The notes under the pieces: generated by a model | Told to the model about the DNA's origin: nothing | Database searches by the model: none | Seen by the model: the letters and a program-made list of their open reading frames with translations, nothing else | Made by a program: the position numbers and the translations under genes | Assembly: GCA_963693285.1 (NCBI GenBank) | Contig: OY848925.1 | Location: 1,714,932-1,778,931 of the forward strand | DNA: 64,000 nt | Direction: 5' to 3' | Source of the DNA: Xestospongia muta | Lineage: Eukaryota; Porifera; Demospongiae; Haplosclerida; Petrosiidae | In this document: piece after piece, positions 9,871 to 22,617 of the stretch | Layout: each line of letters begins with the position of its first letter | Position numbering within the stretch: the stretch's first letter is position 1

Positions 9871-9990
9871 TTATGTATGATATATTTTTATTAATGACAA
9901 TGTTCTTTTTTGTCTTCAACTAAGCTATAAATTAGTTTACCAACTAGTATAGTAATTCAATTAAGCAAGAAATACAAAATCCTACATAAT
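9871..9990 (+). pseudogene. footprint of a lost UGT gene (3' flank only)
   Basis: The block TTTTTATTAATGACAATG, TTTTGTCTTCAACTAAGC and AAGCAAGAAATACAAAATCC matches the region just behind the UGT stop codon in the intact copies. No coding part remains. Equivalent footprints lie at 18221-18340, 39635-39750 and 61411-61530. Confidence 0.65.
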
Positions 9991-10272
9991 TATTATAATA
10001 TTAGGATATTCTCACTTTTAATTGTGTCTTAAATTAATAAAATATATTTTAAGAGTATTAACAACAAATAATTATATTAAAATACATACATATACGTATC
10101 ATTATAGATATCAAATCTACAACAAAAAACTAGACTAGTTATAGTGATTTAATTGCAGGACATGTATAAAACTACATTGTTCAATGTTAAAGTTTGATAT
10201 CAATATTACTAGTTCTGCTTTAGTCCATTAGAACATACTGTGTGATGTACACTTGTTTGAAACTGTATATAC

Positions 10273-11502
10273 TCATTTGCTGTGTTCTTCCTCTTCAAAC
10301 ACACTCTTACCATCAGGGTCTCTGTATAGGGACCACATCGCCATAATATTCAACAAGAATTCCCTTTTCCTAAAATAATTAAAACTTATAATGTCTATTA
10401 TAGATGAAAACTAGTACAACACCATATACAGCATACAGTATTGTGTATCTTTCTTTTACAGTTTTTTCTGGATGATATTCTTTGTTTTTTTGATAATATG
10501 AACTAAGTCTTGTTTGTGGAATAGCTGTCCCAATTGTTAGTAATAGTATCATAATAGACTCAATAATAAGAACTATTATTAATAGATGCTTATCTGTCAT
10601 TATCTAAAACAATAATAATAGTTGTTGATATAATTGGATATTTATAAAATCATACAATATATACATATACCTTTTTTCTAGAAGTCAGGTTGTGGAATAT
10701 GTGATAAATTCTTATTAATTTAGCTAAAAGTGGTCCAAAGAGTAAAGTTACTCCAAGACATTGTGTCTAACGAAGTATCTATGTTAAAAATTTGAATGCA
10801 ATTTTGAATAGTCTTTAAAAATTGAGGCATCATATTATGATGTGACTATAAGCAAAACAATACTGGAATTCCATAGTACAGAAAACACATTCTAATATAA
10901 TTATACCTACAGGAGATGCCACTTCTGAAAAAAGTAATGTTCTCTTATTTATCCCAAGAAAGAGAAACATTGAACTATAGAATATGTTTACTCTCAGAAT
11001 AATAAAATAGTTGAGATTAGGACTAGTAAGACTAATGATTCTATCATGTAAATATAATTATAACATTACATCATGTGATAAATTGAACATACTTTCTTTT
11101 CCCGAAAACAATGTTAAAAATTAGACAAATAATTGAGAATACAATACCAAGTGATGACCATAAATACACAATAACTATTAGTACAGTTGAATTGCTTTTA
11201 TAGGAGAGCCATCAGGTGGTAGACCAACTAATATAGTCAAATTACAATAACACAATTGTTATTAGTTCTTATACCTGGCCAAACTGCAGAGTTATCTTCA
11301 TTAGGTAAATATATTATGTTACCACTGGTTATGTTGATAGTAGCATATTTCATTAATGACTCTATATAAGAATATTAGCTGATTAAAAACAATGCACTTA
11401 TAATAATTATTTTTATTTATAATATAACAACTTACTGTTCCTGTATTGTAGTAAATATAGTGTTCCTAAAGTCCTTATTCTTTTCTTAGTAAATGCTACA
11501 TT
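10273..11502 (-). pseudogene. receptor remnant P1 (exons 8-15, broken)
   Basis: 3' half of a receptor related to C and K. Exon equivalents: 8 (11436-11502, 5' end cut), 9 (11275-11361), 10 (11093-11227), 11 (10911-11040), 12 (10671-10778), 13 (10460-10603), 14 (only the first ~28 bp, to 10369) and 15 (10273-10338). Exon 10 has a 10-bp deletion and so a frameshift. Exon 12 has TAG instead of TGG in the RWTQC segment. Most of exon 14 and intron 14 is deleted, fusing exon 14 to exon 15. The 5' break lies at a CA/AT microsatellite that matches one in intron 3 of gene E, which suggests a deletion from exon 8 into intron 3. Confidence 0.85.
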
Positions 11503-11530
11503 GTAATATATATACGGTACAACTCTAATA

Positions 11531-11549
11531 TATACACAGACACACACGT

Positions 11550-11620
<71 letters not shown>

Positions 11621-11640
11621 ATATATATATATATATATAA
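11531..11640. repeat. long (CA)n microsatellite followed by (AT)n
   Basis: About 88 bp of nearly pure CA repeat with one CACGTGCA interruption near its start, then about 20 bp of AT repeat. It forms the 5' boundary of remnant P1. The equivalent tract in intron 3 of gene E is much shorter (29877-29928). Confidence 0.95.
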
Positions 11641-11646
11641 ATATCT

Positions 11647-11885
11647 CGCCTGATTTGCAAAAAGGAACCACTTTTTTCAAAATATTTGTGACCTGATTTG
11701 TTAACAAAACCACTGTTAAAACATATCAAAAACAGTTTTGCATACATATATAATAGTTATGAATATATAGCAACTGTATATATGTATACAAAACTGAGAT
11801 GTTTGAGATGTTTTAACAGTGGTTTGTTCACAAAACAGATCACAAATATTTTGAAAGAAGTGGTCCCATTTTGCACATCAGGTCA
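11647..11885. mobile_element. foldback element FB1, copy 2
   Basis: Left arm GCCTGATTTGCAAAAAGGAA, right arm ending GCACATCAGGTCA, with the inner AACAGTTTTGCATACATA arm and its inverse. It corresponds in position to copy 5 inside intron 3 of gene E. Confidence 0.7.
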
Positions 11886-12372
11886 CATACATATTTACTC
11901 TAAAAATTGATTTGTTGATTTAACTGGTATAATTATGGTTATATAGGTTGTATGTATTAAATTTATTTTAATCAAAAAAGTAAACATAAAACTGTTTTGA
12001 TTACTAACTGCTATACTACTGCTTGTATAACTACATGCAAGAACAGGCAATCTCATTCAGAAATGGTTATCATGTAACAAAGATGTGGCAGTAGAAGAAA
12101 ATTAATGTTTAGTAAAGTTTTGATTATGATACTTCCAGACATATCCTATATTTATGAATCAATATTATTTTGGTATTGTTGTGTCATGAAACATTATATA
12201 GTATTGAAAATATATGTAATGTTTTAAAATCAAAGAAATGTATAACAAAAGACCAGACTAGCTATAATATTTAGAAATGTAGGACATTGTTAGTGACATA
12301 TGTAAAACAACTCTGCTCAAAGTTAAAGTTTGATATGTATGTTTCTTGTTTAGTAGTTTTAGATGTGCAGCT
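11886..12372. other. orphan intron 3 DNA, then 3' flank of receptor B
   Basis: Positions 11886-12205 match intron 3 of the receptors and include a frameshifted copy of the antisense open frame near 12058. At about 12206 the sequence switches to the 3' flank of receptor B (AAAATATATGTAATGTTTT). The switch is a duplication or deletion breakpoint. Confidence 0.6.
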
Positions 12373-15300
12373 TTAGTTTGAAATGATGTCTGATGTTGTA
12401 TGTACTCCTTGATTGCATTCTTCCTCTTCAAACACATTCTTACCATCAGGGTCTTTGTATAAGGACCACATCTAGTCAATATAAGATGAAATAACGAAAG
12501 GATAAGAATATGGCAACCTTTGGAACAAATGTCAAATTTATAACACCAGTTGCTCCCAATAACAGTGCTATAGCCATAAAACCATCGCCTATATTAGTGT
12601 AATCTCCAAGAAAATATATGAAGATCAAAAGAGCAGTAGTTGTTATAGTCACAATGAAGACAATATCAATCACATCTTTAGAATCATTGACTGCCTTTAT
12701 TGTAACATTACGAATTTTGAGAGCCAATATTACAGCTATAACTTCAAGAATTCCAATGTAAATACAAAGAAAGACAGTCCAAATAAAAGAGATTTTTGTG
12801 TAGCACTTTATCCTATAATATTCCACAAGAATTCCCTTTTCCTAAAAAATTAAAACAATAGTCTTATATTGTCTATTATAGATTAAGGTTAGTAAATATC
12901 ATATATAGCATACAGTACTGTGTATCTTTCTCTTACATTTTTTTCTGGATGATATTCCTTGTCTTTACTATAATATGGAGTAAGTCTTGTTTGTGGAATA
13001 GCTGTCCCAATTGTTAGTAATAGTATCATAATAGACTCAATGATAAGAACTATTATTAATAGATGCTTATCTGTCAATATCTAAAACAACAGTAATAGTC
13101 ATTGATATTTTTAAATATATAAAATTATACAATATATATGTATACCTTTTTTTTAGAAGTAGGATTGTGAAATATGTGATAAATTCTAATTAATTTTGCC
13201 AAAATTGGTCCAAAGACTAAAGTTACTCCAAGACATTCTGTCCAAAGAAGTGTCTATGTAAAAAATTTGAATGCAATTTTGAATAGTTTTTAAAAATTGA
13301 GACATCATTTTATGAAGTAACTATAAGCAAGACAATGTTGGCATTCCACATATTACAGAAGACACATTCATAAAGTAATTATACTTACAGGACATGCAAC
13401 TTTCAAAAAATATAAGGTTTTCCCATTTTTCCCAAGACGGAGAAAAATTGAACCATAGAATATGATTAATCCCAGAATAATAAAATAGTTGAGATTAGGA
13501 CTAGTAAGACGAATGATTCTATCATGTAAATATACTTATAACATTACATCATGTGATAAATTGAACATACTTTCTTTTCCTGAAAACAATGTTAAAAATT
13601 AGACAAATAATTGAGAATACAATACCAAGTGATGACCATAAATACACAATAACTAATAGTGCAGTTGAATAGGTTACAAGGACTTTAATAGGAGAGCCAT
13701 CAGGTGGTAGACCAACTAATATAGTTAAATTACCATAACAAAATCAATTGTTATTAGTTATTATACCTGGCCAAACTGTAGAATTATCTTCATTAGGTAA
13801 ATATATTATATTACCACTGGTTATGTTGATAGTAGCATATTTCATTAATGACTCTATATGAGTATATTAGGAGATTAAAAACAATGCACTTATAATGATT
13901 ATATTTATTTACAATATAACAACTTACTGTTCCTGTATTGTAGTAAATATAGTCTTCCTAAAGTCCTGATTCCTTTTTTAGTAAATGCTACATTACCCTG
14001 TATGTGGTAATGATATAGATTAAGATAGAAATAAAGAAACTTATTAAACTCACTGATTTTCCTGTGAAATCAGTGTTTAATAAGTTATATCTTAGTAGAC
14101 AGTCAGTACCAGTAGTCCTGTTATATAATGAAGTGAATGGTCCTATACAGTTAGTCTCATTAACTGTATTGTTATTAATCATATTTAGAGTTGAATTCAA
14201 AGCTAGTCCAAGACTTCAAACAGCATCATAACCATAAGATGAAATACTGGATCTCTCATCTTCCTATAGACATATAGTACTTTATATTACAGTCACTTAC
14301 AATATACACTTACTTCAGTATATTGTTGTACAACTATCCCTCTCTCTACTACTTTAGTAAGTTGTTGTGTAGTACAGTGTACACTAGGATCAGATAAGAG
14401 CCAGTCTTCATTATACCATCCATGTAGTAACCAACCATAATCAGGATAATAGATCCCTTTATTATATGCCTATAGATGAGATATGGATAAAAGATTAGTT
14501 TTATAAGAAGCTTAACATTTCTATAAAATAATCATCAAGGTCATCTCCATGGTCAAAACATGTGGTATGAATTTATTGCATGCACTCATTTCTATTATTG
14601 TTTTACCTCACATAAAATTTTTCTTGATGTTTCAATGAATGTATTAAGAAACATTATTCTAGCATCACTGACCTACATAAATTAAGTTGTGAAACATTAA
14701 CAGTTTAACAGCACAAACTTACAAACAGATCTTTAATTTTTGAAACATTGTCATATGACCAAACGTGAACCATATTAAGCACACTGATATTGTGAACTGC
14801 CAGACTTTGTTTTAGTTGATGTTCTAGCTGTATTAATATATTATAGAATATGTTATATAAAAATATTACTAAATCTTTCAAGGATACTAACAAAATCAGA
14901 GCACTACCATGTGGTTGTATAGATAATATCAATTGTGTTATGGCTAGTTCTTAAAAACTGACCAATATACTTCTTCTATATAGTGTTGTTTTAATATGAT
15001 AAAATGTTTTAGTTTAGTACACATATGTTAAAAACGTTAGTTCTAGTTTTGTTTATTGTGTCTGAATATTTCTTTTTTTATAAAGTTATATTAACTAGAA
15101 GAGTTGAAACTGAAATTAGTGTTGTTTAGTCAGAGACTATAATATATAAACAGTGATAGAGTTGTTTTGTTGTTCAAACTAATTTTAATCAAAAAAATTA
15201 ACATAAAACTGCTTTAATTACTAATATACTAATGCTTATTTAACTACATACAAAAACAGGAAATCTCATAGCACAAAAAGGAAGGGATGATAATACACTA

Positions 15301-16503
15301 TATTTGAAATGTATGCCTAAAATTAATTAGAATAGTTATAATATATTAGTGGGTTTTTATTTTACATGTGGTATTATATAGTGATGATACAACTGCCTAA
15401 ATTGTTTTAATTTTCAGAAATAGTTATCATGTAATCAAAGATGTGGTGGATAGAAGAAAATTGATGTTTAGTAAAGTTTTGACTATGATACTTCCAAGCA
15501 TTCCCTGTACTTATGAATCAGTATTATTTAGTAATTGTTGTGTCATGAAACATTATGTAGTATTGAGGGGTTTTCATCAGCTATTGATGACATTTTAGTG
15601 TTTCTCTAGGCTATCATCCCTACATTGCCATCACTATTGTATAGAACTAAACATCACATAGCACTAATAGAACTAAACATTACATAAATATTTCAATTAC
15701 TTCTAGAAATTTTTTTTCCACTTCTGTAATAATAGATATTCGTGACCATCCATAGAACTTGATAACAGTAACCAAGGTTTGAATAACAGGTTCATCAGAA
15801 GGATATAGTTGGTAGTAGTTCATTGATTGTTTAACAGTGTCTGGTGTGTATGATATCTAGTGTGACAAACACATGTACTGTTAACAATGAAATATATTGG
15901 CAAAACTATAATACATGCTATAGATATGTATTGTATCTCTGTTAACTATTACATATAACATATCCATATATTCTACTAGTCTTGATTTAATCATTATCTA
16001 TATATGTTGCTCTGTTTATTGGGATTATCAAAAGGACAATAATTGCTTATATACATGTAAATGTAAATAGATCTTACCAGTGGTATATTCTGATATTCAG
16101 CTATATCTATAAGCGTATTAGTAGGTAAAGAATAGCCTCCACTAATGATAGCTATCAAAGGTTGTGATAGTATGGGATTTGTGATGTACTTGAGTATCCC
16201 TTTAATACCAAAGGATTTTTTGTACTATAGATTTGAATTTAAGATGAAAGTATTTGATACATAAGAATGCTAATTTTATACCAGTACCTTTAAATCAATG
16301 ATTTCTAACTTGCATCCTGGTACAATGTCTTCATACTCAACATCTTCAATTGATTTTTCAACACCATCTACTGCTTCAGTAGAATTATACTGAGATAAGT
16401 CAGAGTACACAAATAGAACTCCAAGACTATGAGGAGATCCTTTGACAACTGGTATACATATCCATATGAGAGTAGCTAAACAGAGAGCACTAGAAAAATA
16501 CAT
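12373..16503 (-). pseudogene. receptor B: GABA-B-like class C GPCR with one nonsense codon
   Basis: Exons 1-15: 16288-16503, 16078-16224, 15701-15856, 14723-14827, 14607-14672, 14314-14469, 14054-14263, 13928-13997, 13767-13853, 13571-13715, 13389-13518, 13146-13253, 12937-13080, 12518-12841, 12373-12471. All lengths and phases match the other units (720 residues). The single defect is TGA at 14216-14218 (codon 298), where every sister copy reads TGG in the YDAVWSLGLAL helix of the flytrap domain. Its ligand-pocket segment in exon 2 reads SGGYSLP and its tail ends SDIISN. All splice sites are canonical. As with A, it could be a recent null allele. The change is a G-to-A transition on the coding strand, so a real mutation or RNA-level recoding should be weighed against sequencing error. 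Confidence 0.85.
15413..15598 (+). other. 62-codon open frame antisense in intron 3 of receptor B
   Basis: Same frame as in receptor A. It opens with FRNSYHVIKDVVDRR and stays open to TAG. It differs from the A copy by only a few residues (for example SNCC for RYFC). Confidence 0.35.
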
Positions 16504-16923
16504 TTTGTATTTTCACTAGAAGAAATGCGTGCAATATAATAATGGTAAAATTCTAATATAGGCGTTGTTCACTAGCAAGAGTTAATAAACAAGTTTAAGG
16601 AAGTCGAATCAAACTCTCAGGAAACAAATCTTAATTAAGTAACTGTTCCTGATTACTACATTCTGTGAATGACATATGAAGACTAAAAATGACATTTATT
16701 AATTATACGTATGACTACATAAATACTATTGAAGATATAACCACTGAACATTGTAAGTATATACAGTCTAATGTAGATCTTATTCAGTGTTAGCTTTTTA
16801 ATAATATTAATGTGATTTTGTAGCTATATCTACTTTGTGTTAATTGGTCAACCATATTATAGAGTAAAAAGAAACAGATATTTGATTGAATTGTTAGTTG
16901 AATTTATTATAGCATAACATATA
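16504..16923. other. upstream region of receptor B
   Basis: Close match to the upstream region of A (8154-8575), including the GTTTAAGGAAGTCGAATC block and the empty insertion site TTTATTAATTATACGTATG. It probably contains the receptor promoter. No specific element is recognised. Confidence 0.5.
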
Positions 16924-17127
16924 TGACCTAATTTGCAAAAAGGGACCACTTCTGTTAAAACATTTGTGACCTGATTTCAAAAACAGTTTGTATACATATA
17001 GAATAGTTATGCATATATAGCAACTGTATGTATACAAAACTATTTTTGATATGGTTTAAAAGTGTTTTTTCACAAATCAGATCACAAATGTTTTGACACA
17101 AGTGGTCATTTTTTGCAAATCAAGTCA
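16924..17127. mobile_element. foldback element FB1, copy 3
   Basis: Left arm TGACCTAATTTGCAAAAAGG, right arm ending GCAAATCAAGTCA. Same position relative to the receptor as copies 1 and 7. Confidence 0.75.
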
Positions 17128-17737
17128 CAAATGATTTACACAACTTACATTCATTTTATTTGATGATCATTACTATTTGTTTATCCTATGACTAGTCATA
17201 ATTATGATCCTATCTCATCTATAATAGTCAATATTAACCAAAGTATATACCAAGTACATGTTTAGTGCATTTGTTTGTGAGCTATATGCTATTTTTACCT
17301 GACCAGACTTGGCTCTTCATTTAACTGACTACTTTATTAATAATTCATTAATCAATATTAAAAAGATCTTTGTTCTCTAAACCTTAAACCTTCCTAAACG
17401 TCATTGTTCATTGCTCTGTTTAAGTAACACATTACACGTAGTTGGGAATATCTTATATAATATGTATACATTAAACAAAAATGATATCATAACAGTACCA
17501 CTCCAATTACCATAAAACACTAATATTAGTAGCTAAAAAACTACTGACTGATCAAAAACAAATAAAAAAGAGTAGGTATATTTCAAATTATATTAATGAA
17601 AACTTAACACTGAATAAGGTATAACAATGACATCAACATAACAACATTATATCATGTTGTATTTGTTAATTTTGTTAGGTAAATTAGAGGAATCAATCCT
17701 ATAACTTCAATATAAACTTTATTACTTCAATCTACAG
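17128..17737. other. spacer with block R, upstream of receptor B
   Basis: Closely matches 8781-9389. It holds block R at about 17408-17580. No gene seen. Confidence 0.55.
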
Positions 17738-17817
17738 GTACAATAACTGTAAAGTGTCATGTTGTATGTTCAGATGCATTGGGTAAAACTAGAGCATTTG
17801 AATATGTTCTGTCTTAA
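17738..17817 (+). other. possible terminal exon relic, copy 2
   Basis: Reads TITVKCHVVCSDALGK then TRAFEYVLS and TAA after TCTACAG. One residue differs from copy 1 (Tyr to Cys). Confidence 0.3.
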
Positions 17818-18066
17818 GCAAGGGGAAGTACTCTCAAATTAAGATTTTAATAGTCACTATGAGGACATCCATCAGTGGTTTAACAATGAATAACAACTGA
17901 AGCTTTGAGTAATTTTGATCATTAATGCTAGTCCATCCATTACTACTACTCAATATTTCATTAATCAGAAACCAATGGCAAAAATCTACTTCTACTACTT
18001 TCCAAGTTACTGGGAATTAATTGTACTACTTTTATACTGTTCCTAGACCACACCCCAAACTTGTAA

Positions 18067-18163
18067 CACTTGCTACTTCCTTAAAGCGATTTACCATTTC
18101 TGTGGTATCATTTACAAAGTCTGGGGGGTTACTTATAATTTCCATAGGGTCACTTACAATTTT
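18067..18163 (-). repeat. degenerate 21-bp tandem repeat, copy 2
   Basis: Same five-unit heptad-encoding repeat as at 9714-9809, with IVSDPME, IISNPPD, FVNDTTE and MVNRFKE readable on the minus strand. Confidence 0.6.
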
Positions 18164-18220
18164 GATTCATTCATCAGGAATTGTGGGGTGAATTTTGCCT
18201 TAGAAATAGAGTTGTGATCT

Positions 18221-18340
18221 TGTTTATGTATGATATATTTTTATTAATGACAATGTTCTTTTTTGTCTTCAACTAAGCTATAAATTAGTTTACCAACTAG
18301 TATAGTAATTCAATTAAGCAAGAAATACAAAATCCTACAT
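18221..18340 (+). pseudogene. footprint of a lost UGT gene (3' flank only)
   Basis: Same 3'-flank block as at 9871-9990. No enzyme-coding sequence remains. Confidence 0.65.
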
Positions 18341-18625
18341 AATTATTATAATATTAGGATATTCTCACTTTTAATTGTGTCTTAAATTAATAAAATATAT
18401 TTTAAGAGTATTAACAACAAATAATTATATTAAAATACATTCATACATGTATCATTATAGATATCAAATCTACAACAAAAAACTAGACTAGTTATAATGA
18501 TTTAATTGCAGGACATGTATAAAACTACATTGTTCAATGTTAAAGTTTGATATCAATATTACTAGTTCTGCTTTAGTCCATTAGAACATACTGTGTGATG
18601 TACACTTGTTTGAAACTGTATATAC
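18341..18625. other. 3' flank of receptor C
   Basis: AT-rich. It contains the conserved motif TTCAATGTTAAAGTTTGATA at 18534-18553. It matches the flank of P1 (9990-10272) and the region before K (61531-61750). Confidence 0.55.
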
Positions 18626-19357
18626 TCATTTGCTGTGTTCTTCCTCTTCAAACACATTCTTACCATCAGGGTCTTTGTATAAGGACCACATCTAATTAAT
18701 ATAAGATGAAATAATGAAAGAATATAATAATATACCAACCTTTGGAACAAATGTCAAAATTATAACACCAGTTGCTCCCAATAACTGTACCACAGCAATA
18801 AAACCATCTCTTATATTACTGTAGTCTGCAAGAAAATATATAAAGATCAAAAGAGCAGTAGAAGTCATAGTCACAATGTAGACAATATCAATCACATCTT
18901 TAGAATCGTTGTCTGCTTTTATTGTAACATTACGAATTTTGAGAGCCAATATTACAGTTATAACTTCAAGAATTCCAATGTAAATACAAAGAATGACAGT
19001 CCAAACTAAAGAGAGTTTTGTGTAGTACTGTATGCTATAATATTCAACAAGAATTCCCTTCTCCTGAAATAATGAAAACAATAGTCTTATATTGTCTATT
19101 ATAGATTAAAGCTAGTACAATACCATATACAGCATACAATACTGTGTATCTTTCTCTTACATTTTTCTCTGGATGATATTCCTTGTTTTTATCATAATAA
19201 GGAGTAAGTCTTGTTTGTGGAATAGCTGTCCCAATTGTTAGTAATAGTATCATAATAGACTGAATGATAAGAACTATTATTAATAGATGCTTATCTGTCA
19301 GTATCTAAAACAATAATAATAGTTGTTAATACTATTGAATATTATTCTTATAAAATC

Positions 19358-19394
<37 letters not shown>

Positions 19395-22300
19395 TTTCTA
19401 GAAGTTGGGCTGTGGAATATGTGATAAATTCTTATTAATTTAGCTAAAAGTGGTCCAAAGAGTAAAGTTACTCCAAGACATTGTGTCCAACGAAGTATCT
19501 ATGTTAAAAATTTGAATGCAATTTTGAATAGTCTTTAAAAATTGAGGCATCATATTATGATGTGACTATAAGCAAAACAATACTGATATTCCACAGTACA
19601 GAAAACACATTCTAATATAATTATACTTACAGGAGATGCCACTTCTGAAAAAATTAATGTTCTATTTTTCCCAAGAAAGAGAAACATTGAACTATAGAAT
19701 ATGATTACTCCCAGAATAATAAAATAGTTGAGATTAGGACTAGTAAGACGAATGATTCTATCATGTAAATATAATTAGAACATTACATCATGTGATAAAT
19801 TGAACATACTTTCTTTTCCTGAAAACAATGTTAAAAATTAGACAGACTATTGAGAATACAATACCAAGTGATGACCATAAATACACAATAACTAATAGTG
19901 CAGTTGAATAGGTTACAAGGACTTTAATAGGAGAGCCATCAGGTGGTAGACCAACTAATATAGTCAAATTACAATAACACAATTATTATTAGTTATTATA
20001 CCTGGCCAAACTGTAAAATTATCTTCATTAGGTAAATATATTACATTACCACTGGTTATGTTGATAGTAGCATATTTCATTAGTGACTCTATATGAGTAT
20101 ATTAGGAGATTAAAATGCACTTATAATAATTATATTTATTTACAATATAACAACTTACTGTTCCTGTATTGTAGTAAATATAATGTTCCTAAAGTCCTGA
20201 TTCCTTTCTTAGTAAATGCTACATTACCCTGTATGTGGTAATGATATAGGTTAAGATTAATTAAGAAACTTAATGAAGTCACCGATTTTCCTGTGAGCTC
20301 AGTGTTCAATAAATTATACCTTAGTAGACAGTCAGTACCAGTAGTCCTGTTATATAATGGAGTGAATGGTCCTATACAGTTAGTATCATTAACTGTATTG
20401 TTATTAATCATATTTAGAGTTGAATTCAAAGCTAGTCCAAGACTCCAAACAGCATCATAACCATAAGATGAAATACTGGATCTCTCATCTTCCTATAGAC
20501 ATATAGTACTTTATATTACAGTCACTTACAAATATACACTTACTTCAGTATATTGTTGTACAACTATCCCTCTCTCTACTACTTTAGTAAGTTGTTGTGT
20601 AGTACAGTGTACACTAGGATCAGATAAGAGCCAGTCTTCATTATACCATCCATGTAGTAACCAACCATAGTCAGGATAATAAATCCCTTTATTGTATGCC
20701 TACAAATGAGATTTGGACAAAACATCAATTTCATAAGAAGTGTAACATTTTTAAAAACAATGAACTTCATCTCCATGAACAGGAAATGTGGTAATAATTT
20801 CTTGTATGCATGCATTTCTATGATTGTTTTACCTCACATAAAATTTTTCTTGATGTTTCAATGAATGTATTAAGAAATATTATTCTAGCATCACTGACCT
20901 ATATAAATTAATTTCTAAAACATTAGTAACTTTATTGCACAAACTCACAAACAGATTTTTTATGTCTGAAACATTCTGATGTGACCAAATATGAACTGTA
21001 TTAAGCACACTGATATTGTGAACTGCCAGACTTTGTTTTAGTTGATGTTCTAGCTACATATAAGAATATTTATGAAGTGCTATATAAAATATTATTAAAT
21101 GTTTCAATGACTAAAAATCACTACCATATTACAGCTAGTTTTTTATAAAGTTATATTAACTAGAAGAGTTGAAACTAGTGTTGAAATTAGTGTTGTTTTA
21201 GTCAGAGACAATAAACAGTGAGAGTTGTTTTGTCATTTGAACAGTAAACAGCAAATATAGTTTAAAGAATGGAAAAAAATAATAGCATTAATTGTCTCAT
21301 TGCATTTGTTTATAAAACAGTGCAATATCCAAAGGAACTACTGACATTGTCTTCAATGAAAGTAAAATTTAATTTAGTTTATTCTTCATTAGCTAATAGT
21401 AAACAGATATAAAATCAAATTTTATGTATTTTTAGCTTAAATGTTATTGCAATGTTTATCTTGCAGAGATTATAGCTACATATCACTAGTTGTCAAGTAA
21501 TATATATATACAGTACAACTCTAATATATACACAGACACAGACACAGACACACAAACGCACACACACAAACACATATATATATGATATATATAGGTTATG
21601 ATCAGCTATTGATGACGTTTTAGTGTTTTCTCTAGGCTACCATCCCTACATTGCCTTCAATATTGTATAGAACTAAACATATCACTAATAGAACTAAACA
21701 TTACATTACACTTATAGTACTAAAGATTGCATAAATATTTCAATTACTTCTAGAAATTTATTTTCCACTTCTGTAATAATAGATATCCGTGACCATCCAT
21801 AGAACTTGACAACAGTAACCAAGGTTTGAATAACAGGTTTATCAGAAGGATATAGTTGGTAGTAGTTCATTGATTGTTTAACAGTGTCTGGTGTGTATGA
21901 TATCTAATGTGACAAACACATGTATACTGTTAACAATAGAAATATAATAGCAAAACTATAATACATGCTATAGATATGTATTGTGTCTCTTTCTATTAAC
22001 TATTACATATAACACATCCATATATTCTACTAACTAGTCTTGATTTAATCATCATCTATATATGTCGCTCTGTTTATTGGAATTATCAAAGCAATAAAAT
22101 GATAATGACATTTATGACAAAAGTCAAAACTAATGTAAGAACACAAAACGACAATAACTGCTCATGTACATGTAAATGTAAATAGATCTTACCAGTGGTA
22201 TATTCTGATATTCAGCTATATCTATCAGAAAATCAGTAAGTAGAGAAAAACCTCCACTAATAATAGCTATCAGAGGTTTTGATGATATGGGATTTGTGAT

Positions 22301-22617
22301 GTACTTGAGTATTCCTTTAATACCAGAGGATTCATTGTACTACAGATTTAAATTGAGGATAAAAGTGTTTAATTCATAAGAATGTTATTTTATACTAGTA
22401 CCTTTAAATCAATAGTTTCTAACTTATATCCTGGTACAATGTCTTCATACTCAACATCTTCAATTCCTTTTTCAACACCATCTACTGCTTCAGTAGAATT
22501 ATACTGAGATAAGTCAGAGTATACAAATAGTACTCCAAGACTATGAGGAGATCCTTTGACAACTGGTATACATATCCATATGAGAGTAGCTAAACAGAGA
22601 GTACTAGAAAAATACAT
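18626..22617 (-). CDS. receptor C: GABA-B-like class C GPCR lacking the class C disulfide cysteines
   Basis: Exons 1-15: 22402-22617, 22193-22339, 21748-21903, 20949-21053, 20833-20898, 20544-20699, 20283-20492, 20159-20228, 20002-20088, 19810-19954, 19631-19757, 19391-19498, 19161-19304, 18740-19063, 18626-18691. The frame is open throughout (708 residues). It has a signal peptide, a Venus flytrap (SGGFSLL pocket segment, HGWYNEDW motif) and seven helices. Its short tail ends VFEEEEHSK after 21 residues, against 32 in most sisters. The Cys before helix 3 is Ser (codon at 19634-19636) and the Cys in the second extracellular loop is Tyr (19025-19027). These are normally a disulfide pair in class C GPCRs, and both are missing. 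Exon 11 is one codon shorter than in A. It is a plasma-membrane metabotropic receptor by family. The ligand is unknown. Confidence 0.9.
21510..21590. repeat. CA-rich and AT microsatellite in intron 3 of receptor C
   Basis: Imperfect CACAGACACAGACACAGACA run followed by CACACA and ATATAT. The FB1 element present beside the matching repeat in gene E is absent here, and the sequence jumps directly to GGTTATGATCAGCTATTG. A deletion within the intron is implied. Confidence 0.8.

Noticed and set aside
11413..11747. Open frames rich in Cys-Val repeats on the minus strand
   Set aside because: They are translations of the CA microsatellite.
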